From contig NZ_CP151800.1 in assembly GCF_038449125.1 (NCBI RefSeq), positions 3,072,406 through 3,136,405 on the forward strand: 64,000 nt of DNA. The letters are read 5' to 3'. Made by a program: the position numbers and the translations under genes. How positions within the stretch are numbered: position 1 is the first letter of the stretch; every line of letters begins with the position of its first letter. Source of the stretch: Kosakonia sp. BYX6 (GTDB lineage: Bacteria; Pseudomonadota; Gammaproteobacteria; Enterobacterales; Enterobacteriaceae). Shown one piece after another: positions 28,534 to 38,218 of the stretch. The notes below the pieces were generated by a model. It saw nothing but the letters and a program-made list of their open reading frames with translations, made no database searches and was not told where the DNA came from.

Positions 28534-29379
28534 TCAGCCTTGTCTTGCACGCTGGATGTCACGGATACGTTGTTTTTCCGCGCGCGCCATCAAATACCAG
28601 GCGATCAAGCCCACAATACCCACTACGCCGAGGATCAGCGTCGCCAGCGCGTTGATTTCCGGGTTCACCCCCATACGCACGCTGGAGAAGACCAGCATCG
28701 GCAGCGTGGTCGCCCCCGGCCCGGAGACGAAACTGGCGATCACCAGATCATCCAGCGAGAGGGTAAACGCCAGCAGCCAGCCGGAAACAATCGCCGGCAT
28801 GATCATCGGCAGCGTGATGACAAAGAAGACTTTCAGCGGCGTTGCACCTAAGTCCATCGCCGCTTCTTCAATAGAGCGATCCAGCTCGCGTAAACGTGAG
28901 GAGATCACCACCGCCACATAGGCGGTACAGAACGTCACATGCGCCAGCCAGATGGTCAACATACCGCGGTCGGCCGGCCAGCCAATGGCATGGGCAAGCG
29001 CGACAAACAGCAGCAGCAATGACAAACCGGTGATCACATCCGGCATCACCAGCGGCGCGGTGATCATAAAGGCAAAACCGTTGGAGCCACGGAAGCGGCC
29101 AAAACGCACCAGCACAACGCCGGCGATAGTGCCGAGGATCGCCGCCATCGTCGCCGCACAAGCAGCAATCGTCAGGCTTAACCCCACCGCGCTCATCATC
29201 GCGTCATCGCGAAACAGTTCGCCATACCAGCGCGTCGACCAGCCCGCCCACACCGTTACCAGCTTGGAACTATTGAAGGAGTAAACCACCAGCATCAGCA
29301 TTGGCGCATACAGGAAAGTAAAGCCGAGCACGAGAATCAAGATACGCCAAGGCGAGCGCACTACCGGTAAAGTGTTCAT
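28534..29379 (-). CDS. potI: Putrescine ABC transporter permease PotI
   Basis: A 281-residue inner-membrane permease with six hydrophobic segments. The EAA loop (EEAAMDLGATPLKVFFVITL) couples it to PotG. Starts at the ATG inside ATGA, overlapping the potH stop by 4 nt; this gives the E. coli length. Together with PotH it forms the channel of the high-affinity putrescine importer. Confidence 0.97.
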   Translation of the reverse strand: MNTLPVVRSPWRILILVLGFTFLYAPMLMLVVYSFNSSKLVTVWAGWSTRWYGELFRDDAMMSAVGLSLTIAACAATMAAILGTIAGVVLVRFGRFRGSNGFAFMITAPLVMPDVITGLSLLLLFVALAHAIGWPADRGMLTIWLAHVTFCTAYVAVVISSRLRELDRSIEEAAMDLGATPLKVFFVITLPMIMPAIVSGWLLAFTLSLDDLVIASFVSGPGATTLPMLVFSSVRMGVNPEINALATLILGVVGIVGLIAWYLMARAEKQRIRDIQRARQG

Positions 29380-30329
29380 TCCTGCTCCCCCGTCTGTTTC
29401 TGCTGATGTTTGTGGAACCACATGATCGGCACAATCAGCAACAGCAGCATAATGACGGCAACCGCCGACGCCACTGGCCAGTCGCGGTTATTAAAGAACT
29501 CCTGCCATAACACGCGGCCAATCATGATGCTATCCGGGCCGCCGAGCAGTTCAGGGATCACAAACTCGCCGACCGCCGGGATAAACACCAGCATGGAACC
29601 GGCGATAATCCCGCCTTTGGTCAGCGGCACAATCACGCTAAAGAAGGTTTTCAGCGGACGGGCGCCGAGATCCAGCGAAGCTTCCACCAGCGAGTAATCA
29701 ATACGCGTCAGCGCGGTGTAAATCGGCAGCACCATAAACGGCAGATAGGCATAAACAATGCCGATATACACCGCCAGGTTGGTGTGCAGGATCGTCAGCG
29801 GCTGATCGATGACGCCAAGCCACAGCAGGAAATTATTCAGCACGCCGTTGTTTTTCAAAATCCCCATCCAGGCGTAAACGCGGATCAGGAACGAGGTCCA
29901 CGACGGCAAAATCACCAACAGCAGCAAGATATTACGCGTCGATGACTTGCTGTGCACCACCGCCCAGGCCAGCGGGTAACCCAGCAGCAGACAGCAAATT
30001 GTCGAAATAGCCGCCACCTGTAATGACTGGAGATAGGCTTCGAAATAGAGTGGATCGTCCGTCAGTTGCAGGAAATTGCCGAGATTCAGCGTGATACTAA
30101 GTTGGCCGTCGGCCCACTCAAGCAGATCGGTATACGGCGGGATCTGGCGCGCCATTTCCGCGAGGCTGATTTTGAAAACGATCAAAAATGGCAGCAAAAA
30201 CAGCAAGATTAGCCAGATATATGGCAGCGCAATCACCAGTTTACGCCCGTGGCGCATCTGCATACGCGCCAACCACAATGTCAAACCGCCCGGTTTTTCG
30301 ACGCGGGCCGGTGGCTCCAGTGTACTCAT
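29376..30329 (-). CDS. potH: Putrescine ABC transporter permease PotH
   Basis: A 317-residue permease partner of PotI with six membrane segments and an EAA loop (VEASLDLGARPLKTFFSVIV). The codon before the chosen ATG is GTG, so a one-residue longer form is conceivable; AGGAG is spaced correctly for the ATG. Nine nt separate it from potG. Confidence 0.97.
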   Translation of the reverse strand: MSTLEPPARVEKPGGLTLWLARMQMRHGRKLVIALPYIWLILLFLLPFLIVFKISLAEMARQIPPYTDLLEWADGQLSITLNLGNFLQLTDDPLYFEAYLQSLQVAAISTICCLLLGYPLAWAVVHSKSSTRNILLLLVILPSWTSFLIRVYAWMGILKNNGVLNNFLLWLGVIDQPLTILHTNLAVYIGIVYAYLPFMVLPIYTALTRIDYSLVEASLDLGARPLKTFFSVIVPLTKGGIIAGSMLVFIPAVGEFVIPELLGGPDSIMIGRVLWQEFFNNRDWPVASAVAVIMLLLLIVPIMWFHKHQQKQTGEQE

Positions 30330-30338
30330 CACCGCTCC

Positions 30339-31472
30339 TTAAACCGTCAGAACCACACAACTATCAGCATCCCAACACAGGCGAACTTCATCCCCCCAGG
30401 TTGGCGTGCCTTTACGGTAGCGATGCGCGTTCTGCAACTGGGCGCTTAACATCTGCCCGCTTTGCAAACGCACGTGATAAATAGAGAGGTCGCCGAGGTA
30501 AGCAATATGCACCACTTCGCCAACGGCAAAGTTGTAGCCATCGGCTGGCGGTTCCTCGCAGAGCATGATTTTCTCCGGGCGCAGTGCGACATACACCGGC
30601 ACGTTGTCCACCACCGAAGCATCTGCATCGACTTTCAGCGGATGAACCAGCCCCGGCGAATCGATCACCAGACCGTCTTCCTGGCGCTCTTTCAACAGCC
30701 CTTCAAAGACATTCACGGAACCGATAAATTCCGCGCTGTAACGAGTAGTCGGATGTTCGTAAATCTCTTCCGGCTCGCCAATTTGCACGAACTTGCCGCG
30801 ATTCATGATCGCGATGCGCCCGGCCATGGTCATCGCCTCTTCCTGATCGTGGGTTACCATCACGCAGGTCACGCCGACGCGCTCAAGGATGTCCACCACT
30901 TCCAATTGCATGCGGTCGCGCAATTTTTTATCCAGCGCGCCCATCGGTTCGTCCAGCAATAGCAATTTCGGGCGTTTCGCCAGGCTTCGGGCCAGCGCCA
31001 CGCGCTGACGCTGACCGCCAGAAAGCTGGTGCGGTTTGCGTTTGGCGAATTCGCTCATGTGCACAAGGCTCAGCATTTCGGCGACGCGGCTGGTGATTTC
31101 CGCTTTCGGCAGCTTGTCCTGCTTCAGGCCAAACGCAATGTTCTGTTCTACCGTCATGTGCGGAAACAGGGCGTAAGACTGGAACATCATATTGATGGGG
31201 CGAAGATACGGCGGAACCTGCGCCAGGTCGACGCCATCAAGCATAATTTGCCCTTGTGTCGGTTGCTCAAAACCCGCAAGCATGCGCAGCAGCGTCGATT
31301 TGCCGCAGCCGGACGCGCCGAGCAGGGCAAAAATTTCGCCTTTATAAATAGTCAGGCTGACATCATCAACGGCATGCTGGCCGTCAAATGATTTGGTCAG
31401 GTTACGAATTTCCAGCAGCGGCGTCAGATCCTTGCGGCTCTTCGCCTGTGGGCGGGGAATAGCGTCATTCAC
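30339..31472 (-). CDS. potG: Putrescine ABC transporter ATP-binding protein PotG
   Basis: A 377-residue ATPase. Walker A LGASGCGKST is at 51-60, the signature LSGGQRQRV and Walker B LLLLDEPMGALD follow, and a C-terminal TOBE-like regulatory domain occupies about 285-377. The chosen start is the GTG at 31472 with GGAGAG upstream, giving the E. coli-like start VNDAIPRPQ. ATGs at 31490 and 31499 would add six or nine residues and cannot be excluded. Energises PotH/PotI. Confidence 0.95.
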   Translation of the reverse strand: MNDAIPRPQAKSRKDLTPLLEIRNLTKSFDGQHAVDDVSLTIYKGEIFALLGASGCGKSTLLRMLAGFEQPTQGQIMLDGVDLAQVPPYLRPINMMFQSYALFPHMTVEQNIAFGLKQDKLPKAEITSRVAEMLSLVHMSEFAKRKPHQLSGGQRQRVALARSLAKRPKLLLLDEPMGALDKKLRDRMQLEVVDILERVGVTCVMVTHDQEEAMTMAGRIAIMNRGKFVQIGEPEEIYEHPTTRYSAEFIGSVNVFEGLLKERQEDGLVIDSPGLVHPLKVDADASVVDNVPVYVALRPEKIMLCEEPPADGYNFAVGEVVHIAYLGDLSIYHVRLQSGQMLSAQLQNAHRYRKGTPTWGDEVRLCWDADSCVVLTV

Positions 31473-31562
31473 TCCAGTGCTCTCCGGCATAAACATCACC
31501 CTGTTTCAACAGGTTGTCTTACAAATGACAGGACAGAGGCGCAGTACCTCTGTCCATTTTTG

Positions 31563-31590
31563 GGGCGACTGCACCGCCAGGGTGCAGCCC
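31563..31590 (-). other. Intercistronic hairpin between potF and potG
   Basis: Stem GGGC plus TGCACC pairing with GGTGCA and GCCC, 5-nt loop, 22 nt after the potF stop. It is followed by A-rich, not U-rich, sequence on the transcript, so it probably protects the potF mRNA end or slows transcription and does not fully terminate. Confidence 0.55.
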
Positions 31591-31612
31591 TTTCACCAGT
31601 CAGGCGATTGAT

Positions 31613-32725
31613 TTATTTGCCACTTTTAACTTTAGTCCATGCGCGGGTTCTTACGCGGTCAATCTTCGGATCCTGGACTTTCAGTGTGAACAGCTTGGCG
31701 AAAACGTCCGGCGGCGGGAAGATTGCCGGGTTGTTACGCACTTCTTCGCTGATCATCGGTACAGAGGCTTTGTTACCGTTCGCGTAGTACACGTGGTCGC
31801 TGATATGGGCGATCACGTCCGGGCGCATCAGGTAATTAAGGAATTGATAGGCTTCGTCTTTGTTTTTCGCATCCGCTGGCATCGCGAAGACATCAAAGAA
31901 CGCCAGCGCGCCCTCTTTCGGAATGGTGTAAGTAATGTTCACGCCATTCTTCGCTTCTTTCGCGCGGTTCGCGGCCTGCCAGACGTCGCCAGCCCAGCCG
32001 ATAGCGACACAGATATCGCCGTTTGCCAGGTCGTTAATGTACTGGGAGGAGTGGAAGTAACGGATATTCGGACGCAGTTTCAACAGCAGGTCGGTTGCCG
32101 GACCGGTGTAATCATCCGCTTTGTTGCTGTTTGGATCTTTGCCGAGGTAGTTCAGCACGGTAGCGAAGATCTCTTCCGGTGCATCAAGGAAGGAGACGCC
32201 GCAGCTTTTCAGTTTTGCCAGGTTTTCTGGTTTCAGCACCAGATCCCAACTGTCCAGCGGCACATCGTTGCCCAGCGCGGCTTTCACTTTATCGATGTTA
32301 TAGCCGATACCGGTGGTGGCCCACAGGTACGGGAAAGCGTATTTGTTATCCGGGTCGTGCTTGGCAACCATTTTCAGCACTTCCGGATCGAGGTTTTTCC
32401 AGTTCGGCAGTTTGCTCTTATCCAGCGGCTGAAACACACCCGCCGCCAGTTGGCGCTCAAGGAAACTTGCCGATGGCACGACCAGGTCGAAACCGGTGCT
32501 GCCCGCCATCAATTTACCTTCCAGCACTTCGTTGGAGTCGAACACGTCATAAACGACTTTAATGCCGGTTTCTTTTTCAAAATTTGCAACGGTGTCCGGC
32601 GCAATATAATCAGACCAGTTGTAAACATGCAGCGTCTTTTGCTCGGCGGCGAGCGTGCTGGCAGAGACAGCCATCAACGCACCCGCCACAAGACCCGATA
32701 CCCATTTTTTGCTCAAGGTGGTCAT
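31613..32725 (-). CDS. potF: Putrescine-binding periplasmic protein PotF
   Basis: A 370-residue solute-binding protein; signal peptide about 1-26 ending ASTLAA. It keeps the polyamine-cage tryptophans and acids of the family (NWSDYI early, FDSNEVLEGKL, and GWAGDVWQA near 240-250). First gene of potFGHI. AAGGAATGAG precedes the ATG. NtrC-linked nitrogen control is reported for E. coli potF; see the dyad upstream. Confidence 0.97.
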   Translation of the reverse strand: MTTLSKKWVSGLVAGALMAVSASTLAAEQKTLHVYNWSDYIAPDTVANFEKETGIKVVYDVFDSNEVLEGKLMAGSTGFDLVVPSASFLERQLAAGVFQPLDKSKLPNWKNLDPEVLKMVAKHDPDNKYAFPYLWATTGIGYNIDKVKAALGNDVPLDSWDLVLKPENLAKLKSCGVSFLDAPEEIFATVLNYLGKDPNSNKADDYTGPATDLLLKLRPNIRYFHSSQYINDLANGDICVAIGWAGDVWQAANRAKEAKNGVNITYTIPKEGALAFFDVFAMPADAKNKDEAYQFLNYLMRPDVIAHISDHVYYANGNKASVPMISEEVRNNPAIFPPPDVFAKLFTLKVQDPKIDRVRTRAWTKVKSGK

Positions 32726-33074
32726 ATCTCATTCCTTCTGGAAAGCTCGTTAACATACGAACTAAATGTACGCGATTTAAGATATGCAAGAATCATGCAT
32801 ATTCTGTCACTCTGCACAGGCCGGGAGGAGAAAGCTCTTCCGGCAGACGCCGCAGGCTGCTTTAAGCACCGCAAGAATAACTGTAGCCAGGGTTTGAGGC
32901 TATAGGTCGGATTAAAAAACGCCTTTTATCAATTTTTTATGCAAGAAGAGTCTACGTGATAAGCCGTAACGCGAGGAATGAGGGTGAATAATTCTTTAAA
33001 GAAAGGTTAATTGCAGAATAAAAACATTTGTAAAGCAGCCGCCGTGGCAGCGACTGCGCTAAAGCCTGCGGGAG
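32726..33074. other. potF promoter region
   Basis: A 349-nt spacer between ybjN (ends at its left-hand side of transcription) and potF, both on the minus strand. It holds the ATATGCA dyad near 32790 and must hold the potF promoter. The part from 32880 to 33070 shows no gene, repeat or terminator that I can support. Confidence 0.45.
32782..32802 (-). promoter_or_regulatory. Dyad with sigma-54-like -24/-12 spacing upstream of potF
   Basis: Perfect 7-bp arms ATATGCA and TGCATAT with a 7-nt spacer, about 60 nt before the potF start. Read toward potF it gives ATGCAT-N5-TTGCAT, which matches the sigma-54 -12 element well but has TG in place of the -24 GG. It could equally be a repressor operator. 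Confidence 0.35.
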
Positions 33075-33554
33075 TCAGTGAAGAAAATTGTGCGATTCTT
33101 CGTTCATCATCAGTTCTTCTTCTTCAGGCGTGAGCAATAATTGATGTGCGTTGGCTTCCATAATCACCATGGAAATTTGCTCTTCGCTCTGGCGCATAAA
33201 CCAGGCGAACTGCTCAAACACCACCCCCGGCCCTACGAATAATGACTGGCAGACGACCAGTTTTGGCAGATTATCATCCTGAATATCAAGGAACGCTTTC
33301 ACGGTTAATGAACTGGCATTGATTGCCGAAAGATCTGCTGCCAGCGCCAGTAACGCAGAAGGTTTAACTTCAGCCATGGCGGTAAACAGCAAAACGTCAT
33401 TAACCAGGTCGATTTTCGCATCGAACACGCCATCAAAATTTTGCATGTGCGGCAGGTGCAACGCCTGGCAATTATCGCATTCAAAAAAATTGATGCCCAA
33501 TTCGTCGAGCCAATGACGCAGCGTGTCCAGACCAGGAACGACCAGTGAATCCAT
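33075..33554 (-). CDS. ybjN: YbjN domain-containing protein
   Basis: A 159-residue soluble protein of the YbjN family (T3SS-chaperone-like fold). In E. coli it influences motility, biofilm and stress phenotypes. The core NFFECDNCQALHLPHMQNFD and FVRQSEEQISMVI-like block (here FMRQSEEQISMVI) are conserved; the acidic C-terminus is variable. A terminator upstream separates it from rimK. Confidence 0.94.
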   Translation of the reverse strand: MDSLVVPGLDTLRHWLDELGINFFECDNCQALHLPHMQNFDGVFDAKIDLVNDVLLFTAMAEVKPSALLALAADLSAINASSLTVKAFLDIQDDNLPKLVVCQSLFVGPGVVFEQFAWFMRQSEEQISMVIMEANAHQLLLTPEEEELMMNEESHNFLH

Positions 33555-33573
33555 AAAGCAACGCTCTCTTACC

Positions 33574-33612
33574 GAAAAAAATTGCCCCTAGCTTACGCAA
33601 AAAGCCAGGGGC
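33574..33612 (-). terminator. Terminator downstream of rimK
   Basis: GCCCCT and GCTT pair with AAGC and AGGGGC around one mismatch; followed on the minus strand by AATTTTTTT. It ends the nfsA-rimK transcript before ybjN. Confidence 0.75.
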
Positions 33613-33640
33613 GTACCATGTGAAACGCAGGAAAATCGTC

Positions 33641-34543
33641 TTAGCCGCCGGTTTTCAGGCAAAAACCCGGCCGCGCGTGGCGCTCGACCCACTGGATCAT
33701 GCGCCCAGCAATATCAATACCGGTGGCTTTTTCTATGCCTTCCAGCCCTGGCGAAGCGTTCACTTCCATCACCAGCGGCCCGCGGTTGGCGCGCAAAATA
33801 TCTACACCCGCGACATCAAGCCCCAACGTTTGCACGGCGGTCAGCGCCATTTCACGCTCGCGCGGGGTAATGGTGGCCACTTTCGCCTGCCCGCCACGAT
33901 GCAAATTGGAGCGAAAATCGCCCTCTTTCGCCCGACGCTCAATGGCGGTAACCACTTCGTTACCCACCACCAGGCAGCGAATATCGCAGCCTTTCGCTTC
34001 AGCGATAAATTCCTGCACCAGAATATGGGCGTTCAGGCCGCGAAACGCGTCGATCACGCTCTCTGCCGCCTGACGGGTTTCCGCCAGCACCACGCCGATG
34101 CCCTGCGTGCCTTCCACCAGTTTCACCACCAGCGGCGCCCCACCCACCATCTCGATCAAATCGCTGGTATCGTCCGGCGAGTGGGCAATGCCGGTAATCG
34201 GCAGGTCAATGCCCTGGCGTGCCAGCAACTGCAATGAACGCAGTTTGTCCCTGGCGCGGGTAATGGCCACGGATTCATTGAGCGGGTAACTGCCGAGAAT
34301 TTCGAACTGGCGCAGCGCCGCCGTGCCGTAAAAAGTGATAGCCGAACCGATACGCGGGATCACCGCGTCAAAATGGGGGAGCTGGCGGCCTTTGTAATGA
34401 ATCGACGCCGCCGCCGGGCTGATATTCATATAACAGGAGAGAGGATCGAGGATCTCGATCTGATGCCCGCGCTGCATCGCGGCTTCGCGCAGGCGTTTAC
34501 ATGAATAGAGCGTTCCATCCCGGGACAATATGGCTATTTTCAC
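33641..34543 (-). CDS. rimK: Ribosomal protein S6-L-glutamate ligase RimK
   Basis: A 300-residue ATP-grasp enzyme that adds glutamate residues to the C-terminus of ribosomal protein S6. The ATP-grasp elements are visible: [15 protein letters not shown] (glycine loop), [14 protein letters not shown] and the metal-binding [14 protein letters not shown]. Same length as E. coli. Follows nfsA by 72 nt on the same strand. Confidence 0.97.
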   Translation of the reverse strand: MKIAILSRDGTLYSCKRLREAAMQRGHQIEILDPLSCYMNISPAAASIHYKGRQLPHFDAVIPRIGSAITFYGTAALRQFEILGSYPLNESVAITRARDKLRSLQLLARQGIDLPITGIAHSPDDTSDLIEMVGGAPLVVKLVEGTQGIGVVLAETRQAAESVIDAFRGLNAHILVQEFIAEAKGCDIRCLVVGNEVVTAIERRAKEGDFRSNLHRGGQAKVATITPREREMALTAVQTLGLDVAGVDILRANRGPLVMEVNASPGLEGIEKATGIDIAGRMIQWVERHARPGFCLKTGG

Positions 34544-34615
34544 CCTGCACCTCTCGCAGAAGACCTGTCGAAACTTGCGTATGATACACGCAGCCGCATA
34601 CAGGATGAACGGGAA

Positions 34616-35338
34616 TTAGCGCGTCGCCCATCCCTGTTTATGCAAGTAATCAAGAATAAAAGGCCGATTCTCTTTAATGATGGTGCGACGAATATGGTCA
34701 CTCCAGGTATCGCGCCGCGTATTGCTGCCACGCATTAAATAATAGTGGGCGATCTCGTCGTCATATTGCGCAAGCGCGTCTTGATTCAGCGGCTGGTAGT
34801 GATTTTCATGCACCAGCAGTTGCGCGGGCATGCGCGGTTTCTGGCCCGGATCGTCCGCTGGCCAACCGAGGCAAAGACCGAACAGCGGCAGAACGTGTTT
34901 CGGCAGTTGCAACAATTTACCCACGGCTTCAATGCTGTTGCGAATACCACCGATATAGACGCCGCCAAGCCCGAGCGATTCCGCTGCGGTAAAGGCATTT
35001 TGCGCCATCAGCGCGGTATCGACCACGCCAAGCAGCAATTGCTCCGCAAGCCCTGGGTTCGCCTCCGGGCAGATTTGAAAGTTACGGTTAAAATCGGCAC
35101 AAAACACCCAGAACTCGGCGGCCTGCGCCACATGTTGCTGCCCGCCGGTGAGCGTCACCAGTTGCGTGCGCATTGCGCGGTCAGTGATGCGGATAATGGA
35201 ACTGCATTGCAGAAAACTGGAACTCGACGTGGCCTGCGCGCTGGCGATGATCGCTTCACGTTGTGCTTCGGTAACAGGCTGGTCGGTGAAATGGCGAATG
35301 GAACGATGGGCGCACAGCAATTCAATCGTTGGTGTCAT
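34616..35338 (-). CDS. nfsA: Oxygen-insensitive NADPH nitroreductase NfsA
   Basis: A 240-residue FMN enzyme that reduces nitroaromatics, quinones and chromate by two-electron steps. The FMN-binding HRSIRHFTDQPV at the N-terminus and the flavin contact region GLGGVYIGGIRN are present. The ATG at 35338 gives the E. coli length; the frame is open upstream but not homologous. In E. coli ybjC precedes and overlaps nfsA; it is absent here. SoxS control is known in E. coli, but I could not assign a clear box. Confidence 0.96.
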   Translation of the reverse strand: MTPTIELLCAHRSIRHFTDQPVTEAQREAIIASAQATSSSSFLQCSSIIRITDRAMRTQLVTLTGGQQHVAQAAEFWVFCADFNRNFQICPEANPGLAEQLLLGVVDTALMAQNAFTAAESLGLGGVYIGGIRNSIEAVGKLLQLPKHVLPLFGLCLGWPADDPGQKPRMPAQLLVHENHYQPLNQDALAQYDDEIAHYYLMRGSNTRRDTWSDHIRRTIIKENRPFILDYLHKQGWATR

Positions 35339-35515
35339 GTTGAATAATCCCCCGGATAAATAAGACCTCCAGTATAGACGAAGCCGCTCCGGGCGTTGTA
35401 ACAGGAAATTGCCCCGAAAGGTTGCGGAGATTTCTGCAACAGGCACAACCTTCTTTCCATACGCAAACGTGAAGGCCAGGATAACGGTCATTCACCTTCA
35501 GAATTGGGAGATAGT

Positions 35516-35779
35516 ATGTTTGCTGTCATTTTTGGTCGCCCTGGTTGCCCATACTGTGTGCGTGCAAACGCACTGGCTGAGAAACTGACCGCCGAGCGTG
35601 ATGACTTCAATTATCGCTATGTTGATATCCACGCCGAAGGCATCACCAAAGCCGATCTGGAAAAAACGGTCGGCAAACCCGTGCAAACTGTGCCGCAGAT
35701 CTTCCTCGATCAGCAGCACATTGGCGGTTGCACAGAGTTTGAAGCATATGCCAGAGAGCATTTCGGCCAGCTTGCCTGA
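35516..35779 (+). CDS. grxA: Glutaredoxin 1 GrxA
   Basis: An 87-residue glutaredoxin with active-site CPYC (Cys11, Cys14), the cis-proline TVPQIF and the GGCTEF glutathione site. Reduces ribonucleotide reductase and other disulfides. The ATG at 35516 follows GGGAG; four extra residues from an upstream codon are unlikely. Divergent from nfsA, both being oxidative-stress genes in E. coli (OxyR and SoxRS). Confidence 0.97.
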   Translation: MFAVIFGRPGCPYCVRANALAEKLTAERDDFNYRYVDIHAEGITKADLEKTVGKPVQTVPQIFLDQQHIGGCTEFEAYAREHFGQLA

Positions 35780-35788
35780 CCGCTCTTC

Positions 35789-35816
35789 GCCCCCTCAACC
35801 GGGGGGCATTTTGTTT
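35789..35816 (+). terminator. Terminator of grxA
   Basis: GCCCCC/GGGGGC stem with a loop of about 7 nt, then ATTTTGTTT; reaches the end of convergent ybjM. Confidence 0.8.
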
Positions 35817-36186
35817 ATGCCCGCTTGCGTTGCTTAGCGATCTTATGAACAAACCAGCAACACAACCCACCCATTCCACACCAGAAAATCGCGCTAAACA
35901 GCCAGGCAACTTCCTGCCAGAACGAGCGTACAGGACTTAACATCAGATGAATCAACAGATAACAGATTGGTGCTGCCAGAGCCGCCCCGATCACCGACAC
36001 AATGGCTCTGCGGCGGCGGGCAACTAACCCCGCGATAACACCGGGTACAACAAAGAGCAGTAAACCGAATTCAGGATCGCCGGACGCAGGCAGTGCGTCC
36101 TTCATATTTATGACCAGAAAGAGGCAAACCGCGATAAAAAGTAAAGAGCAACAAATAACGCCGACCCAACTTCGCCTATTCTTCAA
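35815..36186 (-). CDS. ybjM: Inner-membrane protein YbjM
   Basis: A 123-residue membrane protein with four predicted helices (about 8-27, 40-57, 65-85, 92-112) and a basic KQRKRA end. Matches E. coli YbjM in size and position. Function unknown. Confidence 0.85.
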   Translation of the reverse strand: MKNRRSWVGVICCSLLFIAVCLFLVINMKDALPASGDPEFGLLLFVVPGVIAGLVARRRRAIVSVIGAALAAPICYLLIHLMLSPVRSFWQEVAWLFSAIFWCGMGGLCCWFVHKIAKQRKRA

Positions 36187-36466
36187 ACAATCCTCCTGAC
36201 TTTTTTCTATCGCACGTTAAATCGTTCAAAAGAATGTCCGGACAGATAAAGCGTTGCGGCTCTCCTTGCCAGAAAAGGCACCCGCGCAAATACGCGATTC
36301 TCACTAGCCGTTGTAATCTAATGCGATTAAACTAACGGCCTGTTTTTGTTTTGCGAGAAATGTCTGGTGTTGCACCGCTTTTTTCATACGCCAGCGCATA
36401 AGCAAAACACTAGCTTAAATACCCATTTCTTTCAACAGCTTACAAGTAAACAAGAAGTTAGCCTCC

Positions 36467-38152
36467 GTGAATATAAACGTCGCAGATTTGTTAAATGGGA
36501 ATTACATACTGTTATTGTTTGTCGTACTCGCGCTTGGACTTTGCCTCGGTAAATTACGTCTTGGTTCAGTACAACTCGGTAATTCCATTGGCGTTTTAGT
36601 AGTTTCCTTATTATTAGGCCAGCAGCATTTCAGCATAAACACGGATGCCTTAAATCTGGGTTTTATGCTGTTTATTTTCTGTGTTGGCGTTGAAGCCGGC
36701 CCCAATTTTTTCTCTATTTTTTTTCGCGACGGCAAGAATTATCTGATGCTGGCGTTGGTATTAGTCGGCAGTGCACTGTTGATTGCATTGGGTCTTGGCA
36801 AACTGTTTGGCTGGGATATCGGCCTGACGGCCGGGATGCTGGCAGGTTCGATGACCTCCACACCGGTGCTGGTCGGCGCGGGCGATACGCTGCGGCATTC
36901 CGGCATGGAGAGCGGGCAGCTTTCCAGCGCACTGGATAACCTCAGCCTCGGTTACGCATTAACGTATTTGATTGGTCTGGTGAGCCTGATTTTCGGCGCG
37001 CGCTATTTGCCGAAACTGCAGCATCAGGATTTGCAGACCAGCGCCCAGCAGATCGCCCGCGAGCGAGGGCTTGATACCGACGCGCATCGCAAAGTTTACC
37101 TGCCGGTGATCCGCGCTTATCGCGTGGGGCCAGAACTGGTGGCGTGGGCGGATGGCAAAAACCTGCGCGAGCTGGGCATTTATCGTCAGACCGGTTGCTA
37201 TATCGAGCGTATTCGCCGCAACGGCATTCTCGCTAACCCGGACGGTGACGCGGTGCTGCAAATGGGTGATGAGATTTCACTGGTAGGTTACCCGGATGCG
37301 CATGCGCGCCTCGACCCCAGCTTCCGTAACGGCAAAGAGGTGTTCGACCGCGATCTGCTGGATATGCGCATCGTCACTGAAGAAGTGGTGGTGAAGAACC
37401 ACAACGTTGTCGGTCGCCGCCTGGCGCAGTTAAAACTAACCGATCACGGTTGCTTCCTCAATCGCGTGATCCGCAGCCAGATTGAAATGCCGATCGACGA
37501 CAACATAGTGCTCAACAAAGGGGATGTGTTGCAGGTCAGCGGCGATGCCCGTCGCGTAAAAACAATCGCCGACCGCATTGGCTTTATTTCGATTCACAGC
37601 CAGGTGACCGACCTCCTCGCCTTCTGCGCCTTCTTTATTGTTGGCCTGATGATCGGCATGATCACTTTCCAGTTCAGCACCTTCAGTTTCGGCGTAGGTA
37701 ACGCCGCAGGTTTACTGTTTGCCGGTATCATGCTCGGCTTCCTGCGTGCCAACCATCCGACGTTCGGCTATATCCCGCAGGGCGCGCTGATGATGGTAAA
37801 AGAGTTCGGTCTGATGGTGTTTATGGCCGGCGTTGGCTTAAGCGCCGGTAGCGGCATTAGCAACGGGCTTGGCGCGGTTGGTGGACAGATGTTAATTGCC
37901 GGGCTGATCGTAAGCCTTGTGCCAGTGTTGATTTGCTTCCTGTTCGGCGCTTATGTGTTGAAGATGAACCGCGCCCTGCTGTTCGGCGCGATGATGGGGG
38001 CACGCACCTGTGCCCCGGCGATGGAGATCATCAGCGATACCGCGCGCAGCAATATTCCAGCGCTGGGTTATGCCGGAACTTATGCGATTGCCAACGTGCT
38101 ACTGACATTAGCGGGGACACTGATCATCATCATCTGGCCGGGTCTCGGATAA
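36467..38152 (+). CDS. ybjL: Aspartate-alanine antiporter-like transporter YbjL
   Basis: A 561-residue AAE-family transporter: five membrane segments, a cytoplasmic pair of RCK_C/TrkA-C domains (about 205-375), then five or six more segments. The mirrored motifs [12 protein letters not shown] and [12 protein letters not shown] mark the two transport halves. In E. coli it is implicated in glutamate or succinate efflux. The start is a GTG at 36467 in a poor ribosome-binding context; it matches the family start [12 protein letters not shown]. Confidence 0.95.
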   Translation: MNINVADLLNGNYILLLFVVLALGLCLGKLRLGSVQLGNSIGVLVVSLLLGQQHFSINTDALNLGFMLFIFCVGVEAGPNFFSIFFRDGKNYLMLALVLVGSALLIALGLGKLFGWDIGLTAGMLAGSMTSTPVLVGAGDTLRHSGMESGQLSSALDNLSLGYALTYLIGLVSLIFGARYLPKLQHQDLQTSAQQIARERGLDTDAHRKVYLPVIRAYRVGPELVAWADGKNLRELGIYRQTGCYIERIRRNGILANPDGDAVLQMGDEISLVGYPDAHARLDPSFRNGKEVFDRDLLDMRIVTEEVVVKNHNVVGRRLAQLKLTDHGCFLNRVIRSQIEMPIDDNIVLNKGDVLQVSGDARRVKTIADRIGFISIHSQVTDLLAFCAFFIVGLMIGMITFQFSTFSFGVGNAAGLLFAGIMLGFLRANHPTFGYIPQGALMMVKEFGLMVFMAGVGLSAGSGISNGLGAVGGQMLIAGLIVSLVPVLICFLFGAYVLKMNRALLFGAMMGARTCAPAMEIISDTARSNIPALGYAGTYAIANVLLTLAGTLIIIIWPGLG

Positions 38153-38185
38153 GTCTGAAGCTGAAAAATATTTCAGTTATGCGCA

Positions 38186-38213
38186 GAACTTTTTTCTGGG
38201 GTGTCAGTCATAA
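38186..38213 (+). promoter_or_regulatory. Sigma-E promoter of rybB
   Basis: -35 GAACTT (38186-38191) and -10 GTCATAA (38207-38213) with 15-nt spacing, the sigma-E pattern. Transcription would start at 38219, six nt after the -10. Confidence 0.85.
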
Positions 38214-38218
38214 CTAGT

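Noticed and set aside
35339-35515. Search for ybjC and a SoxS/Mar box between nfsA and grxA
   Set aside because: No ybjC-like frame is present, and the GCAC-containing stretch near 35440 does not fit the box well enough to claim.
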